From: an uncultured Prevotella sp.
GTDB taxonomy: Bacteria; Bacteroidota; Bacteroidia; Bacteroidales; Bacteroidaceae
Assembly (NCBI GenBank): GCA_900543975.1
Contig: UQTI01000011.1
Location: 1-53,012, forward strand
Length of the DNA stretch: 53,012 bases
Direction: 5' to 3'
Shown: positions 25,286-33,683 of the stretch, piece by piece
How the letters are laid out: each line of letters starts with the position of its first letter
Numbering within the stretch: position 1 is the first letter of the stretch
Notes under the pieces: generated by a model
The model's database searches: none
What the model saw: only the letters and a program-made list of their open reading frames with translations
Told to the model about the DNA's origin: nothing
Translations under genes and position numbers: made by a program

Positions 25286-25325
25286 AAAAAGCTGCTATGA
25301 ACATTTCTGTTTGTGGCAGCTTTTT
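25286..25325 (+). terminator. Terminator of nrdD-nrdG
   Basis: A perfect 10-base stem AAAAAGCTGC / GCAGCTTTTT (25286-25295, 25316-25325) with a 20-base loop ends in a T-tract on the plus strand. It works symmetrically on paper, but only nrdG points into it. Confidence 0.8.
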
Positions 25326-25331
25326 ATTTAG

Positions 25332-25459
25332 CTTAAAATTTTCCAATCTTAAGCCTAAAATTTTCCAATCTTAAGCCATAAATATCTCAATCTTAAGCCC
25401 TAAAATATCTCAATCTTAAGCCTTAAAATATCTCAATCTTAAGCCTTGAATTTCTCTAT
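25332..25459. repeat. Six-unit 22-23-bp tandem array
   Basis: Units of the form CTTAAGCCNTAAAATATCTC plus AAT repeat about six times, directly after the nrdG terminator. TTAAG/CTTAA gives each unit a small palindrome. No coding potential. Confidence 0.8.
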
Positions 25460-25572
25460 TTTTAGTCTTGTTTTTCTTCAAAACGGTTTTGCATATTTAT
25501 GCATTTTTGCCCTCTTTTTTAGTGGTGTTCTCAAAGTGCCCAACTTACGATTTGAAAGTGCCCAAATGACGT

Positions 25573-25636
25573 CCTCAAAGAGGCTCTTTGACGAGCTCAT
25601 TAAGGCCCTTTGACAGCCTCAAAGAGGCTCTTTGAC
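25573..25636. repeat. Twin perfect palindromes in gene-free region
   Basis: The 20-base segment CCTCAAAGAGGCTCTTTGAC occurs at 25573-25592 and 25617-25636. Each contains a 17-base perfect palindrome, TCAAAGAG-G-CTCTTTGA. A third half-copy GCCCTTTGAC lies between. Around them (25460-25880) I see AT-rich sequence, two GCATATTTATTCATT-like direct repeats and no gene. Confidence 0.7.
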
Positions 25637-25881
25637 AAAACCACCCTGTTTTTAAGAGCTGTTAACAAAAACAATAAGTTAAAACCTTGATATTTTTGAA
25701 AATCAAAAGCGAAATCCTTGTTTTTGCTTACAACCGCTGTTTTGGATATTTATTCATTCTGTCCTTTGTTTTTGCATATTTATTCATTATCTCTACCACA
25801 ATCAACGCTCGCAAGAACGTGACGTTTAGGTTCTTCTTTTGTGGGGTCAACAACTAAAAATGGGCTCACTTGCGTGGGGTT

Positions 25882-25909
25882 AAAGACAATAGAGACAATA
25901 GGGACAATT
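25882..25909. repeat. Dispersed 28-bp repeat, copy 3 (inverted)
   Basis: Exact reverse complement of 3946-3973 and 10982-11009 (core GACAATAGAGACAATAGGG). It directly abuts the large near-palindrome starting at 25911. Confidence 0.85.
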
Positions 25910-25910
25910 C

Positions 25911-26104
25911 TTTAACCCAAATCGGTCATTAGGCCGTTTTCTGTATTATTTTATAACTGCTTGCAGTCTTTTGTTTTTTATAAGTCGTCTTTTGCTTGTT
26001 TTTAATTCGCAATAGCTCGCTATTACTCATTAAAAGCCAAACAAAATCCACTCTTCTAAAAATCCAAAATACAAGCAAGCCCTAACGACCGATTTGGGTT
26101 TAAA
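25911..26104. other. About 194-bp near-palindromic element, MITE- or RNA-like
   Basis: The ends 25911-25933 and 26081-26104 are inverted repeats of 23-24 bases (core ACCCAAATCGGTC, one mismatch and one bulge). Inside, left and right halves remain recognisably complementary (CTTGC..., TTTTTAAT...ATTAAAA) down to a central AATAG-CTCG-CTATT hairpin at about 26011-26025. The whole could extrude as a cruciform or fold as one long RNA hairpin. There is no transposase ORF. A non-autonomous transposable element or a structured RNA are both possible. Confidence 0.55.
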
Positions 26105-26165
26105 TTTAGCTTTCGCAAATAGGCATAAATCTAAAGTGAGGGCGAGGTCGTCAATCTCATATACC

Positions 26166-26205
26166 AAAAACGCGGGTTTTGCTGCCATTGGCTGCTCAAC
26201 CCGCG
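26166..26205 (-). terminator. Intrinsic terminator downstream of the NigD-like gene
   Basis: The minus strand carries CGCGGGTT / AACCCGCG (26205-26198 and 26178-26171) with a 19-base loop, followed by TTTTT. It lies about 115 bases past the NigD-like stop, beyond the tandem array. Confidence 0.7.
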
Positions 26206-26228
26206 GTTATGGTTATTGTCTTAAATTT

Positions 26229-26343
26229 TTCTTAGCTCTTCAAGCTCTTTTCATAGCTCTTCAAGCTCTTTTCATAGCTCTTTAAGCTCTTCTCTTAGCT
26301 CTTTAAGCTCTTCTCATAGCTATTTTATGTTCTTTTCATAGCT
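26229..26343 (-). repeat. 21-bp tandem array overlapping the NigD-like stop codon
   Basis: On the minus strand, units start AGCTATGAAAAGAGCTTGAA. The first (26343-26322) encodes the protein's last residues S-Y-E-K-N-I-K. The next four (26321-26238) would read S-Y-E-K-S-L-K if in frame, two of them identical, followed by a degraded sixth. Unit 1 is one base longer than the others, which creates the TAG stop at the junction. The array is thus an amplified gene end. Confidence 0.85.
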
Positions 26344-27084
26344 TATGTCTTCAAGCATCTTGTTAAGAGTTTCGCTTGGCAGGTTTGTCGACTTGTTAGT
26401 GCAATATTTGAACGTTATCGATTTTGCGCCGCTGAACGAAGTCCATTTCAGCTTCACATCCACCGTCTTGCCATTGGTGTCGGGCAGGTCGCTGAGCTTA
26501 AAGGCCACAAGTCCTGAAGCCTTGGGTCCGCTTGTTGTGTTGCCTTTGTGGTGGAACGTCAACTCGTAGGGGTTGGCGCTGTTGTCGGCCACCAGGTTCA
26601 CAAGATGCGGTTGTTTGTCGCCCCAACGTGTGAGGAAGCGCAGGGTGAGATAGCCGTCCTCAGCTACCGTAGTCCAGTCGCGCATGATCTCAACAGGGTC
26701 GTTGCCGTAAGCCTTCACGTTCTCTGCCTGTCCCAGGTCTGGAGCCATGCGCTTGGTCAGGATGCTGTCAATCCAGTTGACGTAAACCTTCATGTTGCGC
26801 TTGTCGGTCTGTTGTTCCGTCAAACGTATGTTGCACAGAGCGCGCACCTCTTTGTTGCCGAAGGGCGACTGCGACATGTTGATTGGTGTGAGGGTGGTGT
26901 TATCGTCGAGTTGCAGCACCACCGTCTTGCCTTCGTCTTGTGGCTTAACGGTCACGAGCGCGTTGGCAGCACCGGGATAATTGTTGCATATAAAATAGCT
27001 GTCGTCATCGTCACCGCACGATTGCAGAGTGGCACCTGCCAACACAAGGCCTAACATGTAGGCAAACAATTTTAATTTTTTCAT
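26320..27084 (-). CDS. NigD-like lipoprotein
   Basis: A 254-residue predicted outer-membrane or periplasmic lipoprotein. MKKLKLFAYMLGLVLAGATLQSC is a lipoprotein signal peptide with the lipobox Cys, followed by acidic GDDDD, typical of surface-exposed Bacteroidota lipoproteins. The N-terminal OB-like domain and C-terminal beta-sandwich match the NigD-like family: DPVEIMRDWTTVAEDGYLTLRF, GDKQPHLVNLV, NPYELTFHHKG, GLVAFKLSDLP, GKTVDVKLKWTSFSGAKSITFKYC. The family is widespread in gut Bacteroidales with no settled function. I start at 27084; the longer frame adds only Lys/Asn-rich residues. Its C-terminus lies inside a tandem repeat. Confidence 0.9.
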   Translation of the reverse strand: MKKLKLFAYMLGLVLAGATLQSCGDDDDSYFICNNYPGAANALVTVKPQDEGKTVVLQLDDNTTLTPINMSQSPFGNKEVRALCNIRLTEQQTDKRNMKVYVNWIDSILTKRMAPDLGQAENVKAYGNDPVEIMRDWTTVAEDGYLTLRFLTRWGDKQPHLVNLVADNSANPYELTFHHKGNTTSGPKASGLVAFKLSDLPDTNGKTVDVKLKWTSFSGAKSITFKYCTNKSTNLPSETLNKMLEDISYEKNIK

Positions 27085-27114
27085 CGTCTTTTTTCCTTTC
27101 TTGTTTTTATTTAT

Positions 27115-27205
27115 TTTGATTATTTTTCTCAATCTCCTTTCTCAATCTCCTTTCTCAATCTCCTTTCTCTCCTTTCTCTCCTTCTCTCCTTTCTCCTTCT
27201 CTTTT
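27115..27205 (-). repeat. Pyrimidine tract with CTCAATCTCCTTT repeats
   Basis: Three units of CTCAATCTCCTTT (from 27128) run into CTCTCCTTTCTCTCC-type sequence. On the NigD-like transcript this is a homopurine leader just ahead of the start codon. I could not place a convincing promoter for this gene upstream. Confidence 0.6.
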
Positions 27206-27419
27206 TTCAAAGCGTAATAGCTTATTTTAAAAAGCGTAAAAGCATTAGTCTCCTTTCCACCTTATTATATATAAGCACAATAAAAGCGAAATAAAGCGCA
27301 AAGGCGTAGCCCTTTTTTACCTTTAAATGTTTTTCCCTCCAGAATCTTGTATCTGTAAACCTAAAATGTTGTTAAATGAAAAAAAAGTCGCCAAAATGTT
27401 ATATTTCAGAAATTTTATG

Positions 27420-27427
27420 TAAGTTTG
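27420..27427 (+). promoter_or_regulatory. -7 element of the alpha-2-macroglobulin gene
   Basis: TAAGTTTG matches TAnnTTTG. The -33 region has only a weak TGTT at 27397-27400. Leader of about 80 bases. Confidence 0.5.
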
Positions 27428-27514
27428 CAACAAGATATTCAACAATGATGAGTTGTCTTTAAAAACGCAGATAAAGACGCAAATTAAAAAGCAAACAATA
27501 AAAAAACTAACGAT

Positions 27515-30500
27515 ATGGTAAAGAAAAAGACGATTGTTGCCATGCTTATGTTCGTGGCATGGCTCATGCCAGCGATAGCCTTTGCCGACAGCTACTCCTC
27601 GATGTGGAAGCAGTGGAGCAAGATGTGTGGCAGAGATTTGCCCAAATCTGAGTTGGCTGTGCTGCAGAAAATTGTGGACAAAGCCACCGCAGAGCGTGCC
27701 TACGGCCATCTGCTCAAAGCGCAGGTGTTGGCCATAGATGCACAGATCAGTTTGTCGCCCGACTCGTTGCGTTCGGGCGTGAACCGTCTTGAGCGCCTTT
27801 ATGCCAAGACAGAGAAGAGCAACGCTGTGCTTGCCGCAACCTACGCATCGGTGTTGGGAAAAGCCTACGATGTTTATCCCAAACTGTGCGATGACAAGGC
27901 AGAGGCCCAGGCAGCAAGCCGTGCGTGGTATGACAAGGCGTTGGCATCGCCAGCCGACCTTGCCAAGGCTTTTGCCGCAGGCTATGAGCCGTTTGTCATT
28001 GACGGCATCGACAGCCGCATCTTCGGCGACGACATGCTCCACATTGTCGGTATGCAGGCAGGACGGACGAAGATGCTTCACGACTATTATGAAAAGGCGG
28101 GCAACCGACAGGCATCGTGTGTGACCGCCCTCTTGTTGCTTAAAGAGCAGAGGCCGAAGAGCGTTACAGAGCTGCGCAAGTCGAAATATCTCCTGTCCGT
28201 CGACTCGTTGCTCAACGAGTATAAAGACCTGCAGGTGGCAGGAGAGGTGGCCATTGAGCGTTACGACATCATGAGCGAGGCCGACGATGTGGATGCCAAG
28301 GACAAGATGGCATTCATCGACTATGCCCTTGTTCATTGGGGAGCGTGGCCACGCATGAACATTCTGCGTAACGCGCAGAGCCGACTGACGCTCCCGAGCT
28401 TCCATGTGTCCATCGGCGACGGCGTGTTGCTGCCTGGCGTCAAGCGCAAGGTTAACCTTCTTGGGGTGTGCAACATTGGCGAGCTGACGATGACCGTGCG
28501 CCGTGTGAACGTGGGAGGCGATACCGCTCTCGACCCCTCCAACGACCGTGATTATGCGAAGCTGAAGGCACATTTTACCTCTGACGAACCGCAGACGCAG
28601 ACGCGCCGTTACATAGGAATGCCGGCCTACAAGGTGACACGCGACTCGATGTTCATTGATCCGCTACCCGTGGGTGTGTATGTCGTTGAGTTTACGACCA
28701 ACAACGCCGCCGTGCGCCCAGAACGCCTGCTGCTCAGCGTGACCAATCTTAGCGTTGTCTATCAGTCGATGCCCGGCAACAAGGTGCGCTTCGCCGTGCT
28801 CAACGCCACGACAGGAGAGCCTGTGGCAGGTGCCAAACTGCGCTTCAGGTCTGCCGATGAGGTGGCGAACAATGATTTTTCTAAAGCAAAGACCTTTATC
28901 TGTGACGACAAGGGTGAGGTGACGGTCGATGCCAACGTGAAGAGAGACAAGCTCTATTATTATGCTTCTACCGACACCGACAAAGCATCGAATGAGCTTA
29001 ACTCGTATTACAGCTACTACTTCTTCGGCAACGGCAACAAGGTGGAGCCTGTGCTCAAAATGTTTACCGACCGAAGCATCTATCGTCCTGGACAGACGGT
29101 GCAGGTGTCGGCAATAGCGTTTAACAAAGGACGCGACGGCTCATCGGTGATGGGCGGACAGAAGGTGACGTTCTCGCTAAGCGACAGCAACGGCAAGGAT
29201 GTGAGCAAGGCTGAGGTGCTGACCGACAACTACGGCACAGCCACCACCTCTTTCCTCCTGCCTTCAAACGGCCTCACCGGACTTTTCTATCTGCGTGCCT
29301 CTGTTGCCGACAAAGCAAGAGCGTGGAAATGGGTGCGCGTGGAGGAATATAAGCGTCCTTCTTTCGACATAACATACGACAAGCTGAAGACCGGCTATCA
29401 TGTTGGCGACACCGTGGCTGTAAAGGCCACCGCCCGCACCTATAGCGGCGTGGCTGTGCAGGGCGCCAAGGTTCGTTATCGTGTCGTGCGCCGTCCGTCA
29501 ATGTGGTGGGGACGCTTCGGCATGCGCGACCGCTCGGAACAGGTCTTTGCCGACTCTGCCGTGACCGATGGCAACGGACAGTTTGTTGCGCGTGTGCCTC
29601 TGTTCATGCCCGACCGCGAGAAAGGTTTTGAGAAGGTGACGCGCTTCTACACGTTTGACGTCACAGCCACCGTTACCGATGCTGCGGGCGAGAGCCATGA
29701 CGCAACCACGTCGGTGCCGATCGGCGACAAGCCGACAGCCCTTTCGTGCAACATGCCCGACAAGACCGAGCGCGACAGTTTGCGTTCAATACGCTTCGAT
29801 TATCGCAATGCAGCAGGTGAGCCCATAAAGGGTGACGTGGTGTTCTACATCGACGACCAGAGGTTCACGACAACCGCCAACACCGACACACCGTTCTCGG
29901 CTGCCACGCTCACATCGGCATCGCATCTGCTCACTGCCTATTGTGGCACCGACACCATAAGTCAACATTTCGTGGTCTTCACCATGGACGACAAGAAGGT
30001 GGCAACACAGACACACGACTGGTTCTATGCTTCTGCCAAGCGCTTCCCAGCAGACGGACGTCCTGTCTATGTGCAGGTGGGCTCTTCTGACAGCGTGCAG
30101 CATGTGCTCTACAGCATCTTCTCAGGAACAGAGGTTCTGGAGAGCGGGGTGCTCAATTTGACTGACGGCGAGGTGTCGACACGTCAGCTCACATATAAGC
30201 CCGAATATGGCGACGGCCTTCTGCTCACATGTGCGTGGGTGAAGGAAGGGGTCGTTTATCGACACACAGCCAAGATTGCTTGTCCAAAACGTGACAATCG
30301 CTTGCTCACAACATGGACCACCTTCCGCGACCGTCTCACACCGGGACAGAAGGAGGAGTGGACGCTGCACATCTCAACGCCCGACGGGCGGGCTGCCAAG
30401 GCACAGGCCATGCTCACGATGTATGACAAGTCGCTTGACCAGTTGAAAAAACATTCGTGGAGTCTTAATGCCGACTGGGTAAGCATTTTGCCCAACAGTG

Positions 30501-33085
30501 GTTGGCGCACACGCTATTCAAACAACTTCAGCTGTTATGGAGAGATGACGTTCCGTCCGCTTGGTGAGCGACAGCTCGACTTCAGCTCTTTCAACATTCC
30601 CTGGTACCGTGCTTTCGGCGAGGTGTTGATGTATAAGACAAGTGGAAAACAGAATGTTGAATTTGAAAGACATTCGGCTGCGAAGAAGGAAAAGTACTAC
30701 GATTGCGTTGAGACGGTTTCTCTGACGGGTTCGGTGGATGGCGGCATAAACGACATAAAGATTCGTGGCGCAAAAGAAACGACGGTGCAAGATGAGGCTG
30801 AAACAACTGAAATGGGCAACGTGGCTGTTCGCCAAAACTTTGCGGAAACAGCTTTCTTCATGCCCTGTCTTGAGACCGACGACAAGGGTGACGTGAAGAT
30901 AAAATTCACCTTGCCTGAGAGCGTCACCACATGGCGCTTGCTCGGCATCGCTCATGACGAGGTGATGAACATCGGACAGTTGGAGGCAGAGGCTGTGGCG
31001 CAGAAGCAACTCATGGTTGAGCCTAACATGCCTCGCTTTGTGCGCTCTAAAGATAAGGGTCACATTGCTGTGCGCCTGTCAAACCTTTCAGAGCGCCACC
31101 TTAACGGAACGGCCCGCTTGGAGCTGATAAACCCTGATACCGACAAGGCGGTCTATGTGAAGAACATAAAGTTTAAGGCTGAGAAAGACACAACAGTTTC
31201 TCTTGCCTTCCCGTTCGACATGAGCACCATCGACAACGACGGCTTGCTCATCTGCCGTGTCACAGCACAGGCCGGGGGCTTCAGCGATGGCGAGCAGACT
31301 TATCTGCCCGTGCTTGCAGCAAGTGAGCTTGTGACGACAGCCGTGCCGTTCACCCAACAGGGTGAGGGCGTGAAGACCATTGACCTCGCTTCCTTGTTTG
31401 GTGCAAAGAACGCCGATGGCAAGAAGCTGACAGTAGAATATACGAACAACCCTGCGTGGCTTATGGTGCAGACGCTGCCTTCGGTCACAGACAACGGACG
31501 TGAAGATGCCATGACCCTCGCCACAGCCTATTATGTAAACGCCGTGGGACGTAAGCTCATGACGCTCACGCCTGTCATCAAACAGACGGTGGAGCTGTGG
31601 AATGTTGACAAGGACAAGAACCTGAAGAGTGGCTTGCAGGAGAACGAGGAGCTGAAAAACATGCTGCTCAGCGAGACACCGTGGGTTGCCGAGGCTGAAA
31701 AGGAGACCGACAACATGCGCCGCCTCGCGGCGTTCTATGACGAGAACACCATTGGCAGCCGTTGTGCCTTGTGGATGAACAAGCTGAAGAAGCTGCAACG
31801 TTATGACGGATCGTTCGCCTGGTGGACAGGCATGAGTGGCAGCCGTTATGTGACCTCTTCGGTGGCTGAAACCTTGGCTCGCCTGAAGGCCATGGACATG
31901 GCTGATGACGAGTGTAACGACATGTGCGCTAAAGCTGTCAACTGGCTCGGAGGAGAGATCGCCAGCGAATGTAACGCCATGCGTAAGCTTGAGAAGAAGG
32001 GTGTTAAGGATGTGCGTCCTTCTGGCTTTGCTGCCGACTATCTCTACATTTGTGCTTTGACAGATGCACGCAAGGACATGACGCTGAAGCGACAGGCCGA
32101 CTACGACTATCTTGTGGCACACCTCGCAAAGCAAAACGCTGACCTTTCTATAGAAGGCAAGGCACGCGCTGCTGTGGCGCTCGCTGCTGCCGGGCGTAGC
32201 AAAGAGGCGCTCACCCTGCTTGAGAGCATGCGACAGTATCTTGTTTGCAAACCCGACATGGGATGCTATTATGACACGCCAAAGGCTGGCTACTCATGGC
32301 GCAACTATCGCATACCAACACAGGTGGCTGTGATAGAGGCGCTGCAACGCTTGCAGCCGTCTGACGCAAAGACCGTTGCCGACATGCAACTGTGGCTTCT
32401 GCAAAGCAAGCGCACACAGGGATGGGACACGCCGCTCAACACGGTCGATGCGGTGTCGGCCTTCCTTGCCAACGATGCCAAGGCACTCACCATGGCCGAT
32501 GGCAAGCCTGCGGTGCTGAAGGTTGACGGAAAGCATCTGCCTGTGGCAAAGCAGAAGTCGGCGCTTGGATATGTCAAGGCTTCGAAGGAGGGCAACAACA
32601 TGCGCACGTTCACAGCTGAGAAAACAAGCGGTGGCACATCGTGGGGAGCTGTCTATGCACAGTGGATGCAGCCTGTGGAGGACGTGAAGAGTGCAACGGC
32701 AGGAATGACGGTGGAGCGTATGTTCTTCAAGGACGGCAAACGCCTCTCATCGCTCGACCACCTGAAGGTGGGGGACCGCTTGACGGTTCGCATTGTCATC
32801 ACCGCCGACCGCGACTACGACTTTGTGCAGGTTGCTGACCATCGTGCTGCTTGCATGGAACCGACATCGCAGCTCAGCGGCTATCGCAATGGCTGTTATG
32901 TGGCAACCAAGGACAACGCCTCTTATTTCTATTTTGATGTGCTCTCAAAGGGACGCCATACCGTAGAGACGACCTATTATATCGACCGTGCTGGCTCTTA
33001 CCGCACAGGCCTTTGCACCGCTCAGTGTGCTTACAGCCCAGAGTTTGCGGGAAGAGACAAAAGCTGGGAGGTGAAGAGCGAATGA
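27515..33085 (+). CDS. Alpha-2-macroglobulin family protein lacking the thioester
   Basis: An 1856-residue exported protein. Signal peptide at 1-24 (VAMLMFVAWLMPAIAFA). An unrecognised N-terminal helical region is followed by macroglobulin-type beta domains; MFTDRSIYRPGQTVQVSAIA (about 514-533) and the A2M core ETDDKGDVKIKFTLPESVTTWRL (about 1127-1150) are the diagnostic blocks. An alpha/alpha toroid follows. At the usual thioester position (PxGCxEQ) it has NGREDA (N1327-A1332), with no Cys or Gln, so covalent trapping of proteases is not possible. RYDGSFAWWTGM and the C-terminal beta domain are conserved. Bacterial members protect the envelope against proteases; the role here is inferred. 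It is monocistronic, with a strong hairpin 3' at 33154. Confidence 0.93.
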   Translation: MVKKKTIVAMLMFVAWLMPAIAFADSYSSMWKQWSKMCGRDLPKSELAVLQKIVDKATAERAYGHLLKAQVLAIDAQISLSPDSLRSGVNRLERLYAKTEKSNAVLAATYASVLGKAYDVYPKLCDDKAEAQAASRAWYDKALASPADLAKAFAAGYEPFVIDGIDSRIFGDDMLHIVGMQAGRTKMLHDYYEKAGNRQASCVTALLLLKEQRPKSVTELRKSKYLLSVDSLLNEYKDLQVAGEVAIERYDIMSEADDVDAKDKMAFIDYALVHWGAWPRMNILRNAQSRLTLPSFHVSIGDGVLLPGVKRKVNLLGVCNIGELTMTVRRVNVGGDTALDPSNDRDYAKLKAHFTSDEPQTQTRRYIGMPAYKVTRDSMFIDPLPVGVYVVEFTTNNAAVRPERLLLSVTNLSVVYQSMPGNKVRFAVLNATTGEPVAGAKLRFRSADEVANNDFSKAKTFICDDKGEVTVDANVKRDKLYYYASTDTDKASNELNSYYSYYFFGNGNKVEPVLKMFTDRSIYRPGQTVQVSAIAFNKGRDGSSVMGGQKVTFSLSDSNGKDVSKAEVLTDNYGTATTSFLLPSNGLTGLFYLRASVADKARAWKWVRVEEYKRPSFDITYDKLKTGYHVGDTVAVKATARTYSGVAVQGAKVRYRVVRRPSMWWGRFGMRDRSEQVFADSAVTDGNGQFVARVPLFMPDREKGFEKVTRFYTFDVTATVTDAAGESHDATTSVPIGDKPTALSCNMPDKTERDSLRSIRFDYRNAAGEPIKGDVVFYIDDQRFTTTANTDTPFSAATLTSASHLLTAYCGTDTISQHFVVFTMDDKKVATQTHDWFYASAKRFPADGRPVYVQVGSSDSVQHVLYSIFSGTEVLESGVLNLTDGEVSTRQLTYKPEYGDGLLLTCAWVKEGVVYRHTAKIACPKRDNRLLTTWTTFRDRLTPGQKEEWTLHISTPDGRAAKAQAMLTMYDKSLDQLKKHSWSLNADWVSILPNSGWRTRYSNNFSCYGEMTFRPLGERQLDFSSFNIPWYRAFGEVLMYKTSGKQNVEFERHSAAKKEKYYDCVETVSLTGSVDGGINDIKIRGAKETTVQDEAETTEMGNVAVRQNFAETAFFMPCLETDDKGDVKIKFTLPESVTTWRLLGIAHDEVMNIGQLEAEAVAQKQLMVEPNMPRFVRSKDKGHIAVRLSNLSERHLNGTARLELINPDTDKAVYVKNIKFKAEKDTTVSLAFPFDMSTIDNDGLLICRVTAQAGGFSDGEQTYLPVLAASELVTTAVPFTQQGEGVKTIDLASLFGAKNADGKKLTVEYTNNPAWLMVQTLPSVTDNGREDAMTLATAYYVNAVGRKLMTLTPVIKQTVELWNVDKDKNLKSGLQENEELKNMLLSETPWVAEAEKETDNMRRLAAFYDENTIGSRCALWMNKLKKLQRYDGSFAWWTGMSGSRYVTSSVAETLARLKAMDMADDECNDMCAKAVNWLGGEIASECNAMRKLEKKGVKDVRPSGFAADYLYICALTDARKDMTLKRQADYDYLVAHLAKQNADLSIEGKARAAVALAAAGRSKEALTLLESMRQYLVCKPDMGCYYDTPKAGYSWRNYRIPTQVAVIEALQRLQPSDAKTVADMQLWLLQSKRTQGWDTPLNTVDAVSAFLANDAKALTMADGKPAVLKVDGKHLPVAKQKSALGYVKASKEGNNMRTFTAEKTSGGTSWGAVYAQWMQPVEDVKSATAGMTVERMFFKDGKRLSSLDHLKVGDRLTVRIVITADRDYDFVQVADHRAACMEPTSQLSGYRNGCYVATKDNASYFYFDVLSKGRHTVETTYYIDRAGSYRTGLCTAQCAYSPEFAGRDKSWEVKSE

Positions 33086-33153
33086 ATTCTACGCAAGTGT
33101 GATCGAACAACTCTTTTGGGTTCGTAAAATCTAAAAATAAAAGTTATGTAGTA

Positions 33154-33197
33154 GGAAGAAAATTCTCATTTCAATGTCGAGATGAGAATTTTCTTCC
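33154..33197 (+). terminator. Strong hairpin downstream of the alpha-2-macroglobulin gene
   Basis: A perfect 16-base stem GGAAGAAAATTCTCAT / ATGAGAATTTTCTTCC with a 12-base loop that can pair three more positions. It lies 68 bases after the stop. There is no long U-tract, but the 3' arm is U-rich. Confidence 0.7.
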
Positions 33198-33260
33198 ATT
33201 ATATCGTTGATGAACACAACATGAATTTCTGTTCTGCTGACATGTTTGAGGATTATATGG

Positions 33261-33332
33261 GGAATAATCCGTTGCCCCGGAATAATCTGTTGCCCCGGAA
33301 TAATCTGTTGCCCCAGAATAATCCGTTGCCCC
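33261..33332. repeat. Four-unit 18-bp tandem array
   Basis: Four units of GGAATAATCTGTTGCCCC, with C/T and G/A variants at two positions. It lies between the hairpin at 33154 and the tRNA-Arg terminator. An 18-base unit keeps one frame open (NNLLPR repeats), but no gene is indicated. Confidence 0.85.
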
Positions 33333-33356
33333 GAATATATAAAACCACGGTGGGGT

Positions 33357-33393
33357 ATAAAAAAAGAGGATGTTAAATGAATAACATCCTCTT
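33357..33393 (-). terminator. Intrinsic terminator of tRNA-Arg
   Basis: A perfect 11-base stem AAGAGGATGTT / AACATCCTCTT (33364-33374, 33383-33393) with an 8-base loop, followed on the minus strand by seven T's. Its sequence resembles the protease terminator at 16924 (AGAGGATGT core). Confidence 0.85.
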
Positions 33394-33407
33394 GGTGTTT
33401 AAAAGTG

Positions 33408-33481
33408 TGACTCCGGCAGGATTCAAACCTGCAACCTTCTGATCCGTAGTCAGATGCTCTATTCAGTTGAGCTACGGAGCC
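33408..33481 (-). tRNA. tRNA-Arg (anticodon ACG)
   Basis: A 74-base cloverleaf on the minus strand. Acceptor GGCTCCG / CGGAGTC (one G-U), D-stem GCTC/GAGC, anticodon stem TCTGA/TCAGA with loop CTACGGA giving anticodon ACG, T-stem GCAGG/CCTGC with loop TTTGAAT, discriminator A. CCA is not encoded. The ACG anticodon needs A34-to-inosine editing to read all CGN codons it serves. Its own promoter and terminator flank it. Confidence 0.96.
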
Positions 33482-33501
33482 TTACTTCTTAAAAGCGAGT
33501 G

Positions 33502-33533
33502 CAAAGGTAATGTTTTATTTTGAAACTGCCAAA
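33502..33533 (-). promoter_or_regulatory. Promoter of tRNA-Arg
   Basis: On the minus strand TTTG (33533-33530), a 20-base spacer and TACCTTTG (33509-33502). The following GCACTCGCTTTT is also found behind the tRNA-His promoter. Confidence 0.8.
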
Positions 33534-33590
33534 TGTTTTTGAAGAAATCTTTATTTTTTTTTCTTTGAACAATGCTTTCAGCTTGTTGGC

Positions 33591-33621
33591 TTGGGCGTTT
33601 CGAGGTTTATTTTTAACTTTG
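33591..33621 (+). promoter_or_regulatory. Promoter of the FecCD permease gene
   Basis: TTG (33591-33593), a 20-base spacer and TAACTTTG (33614-33621). This places the transcript start near 33627 and rules out the TTG-started longer frame at 33591. Confidence 0.6.
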
Positions 33622-33683
33622 TAGAAGATAAGCTGCACCTCGGCAAAGCTTATTTGAAAACATGGCATAACGACAAGAAAACA

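Noticed and set aside
26094..26285. 63-codon frame at the near-palindrome
   Set aside because: It starts inside the inverted repeat and ends in LQALFIAL repeats produced by the 21-bp array.
33182..33376. 64-codon frame with NNLLPR repeats
   Set aside because: It begins in the 3' arm of a terminator hairpin and is kept open only because the repeat unit is 18 bp.
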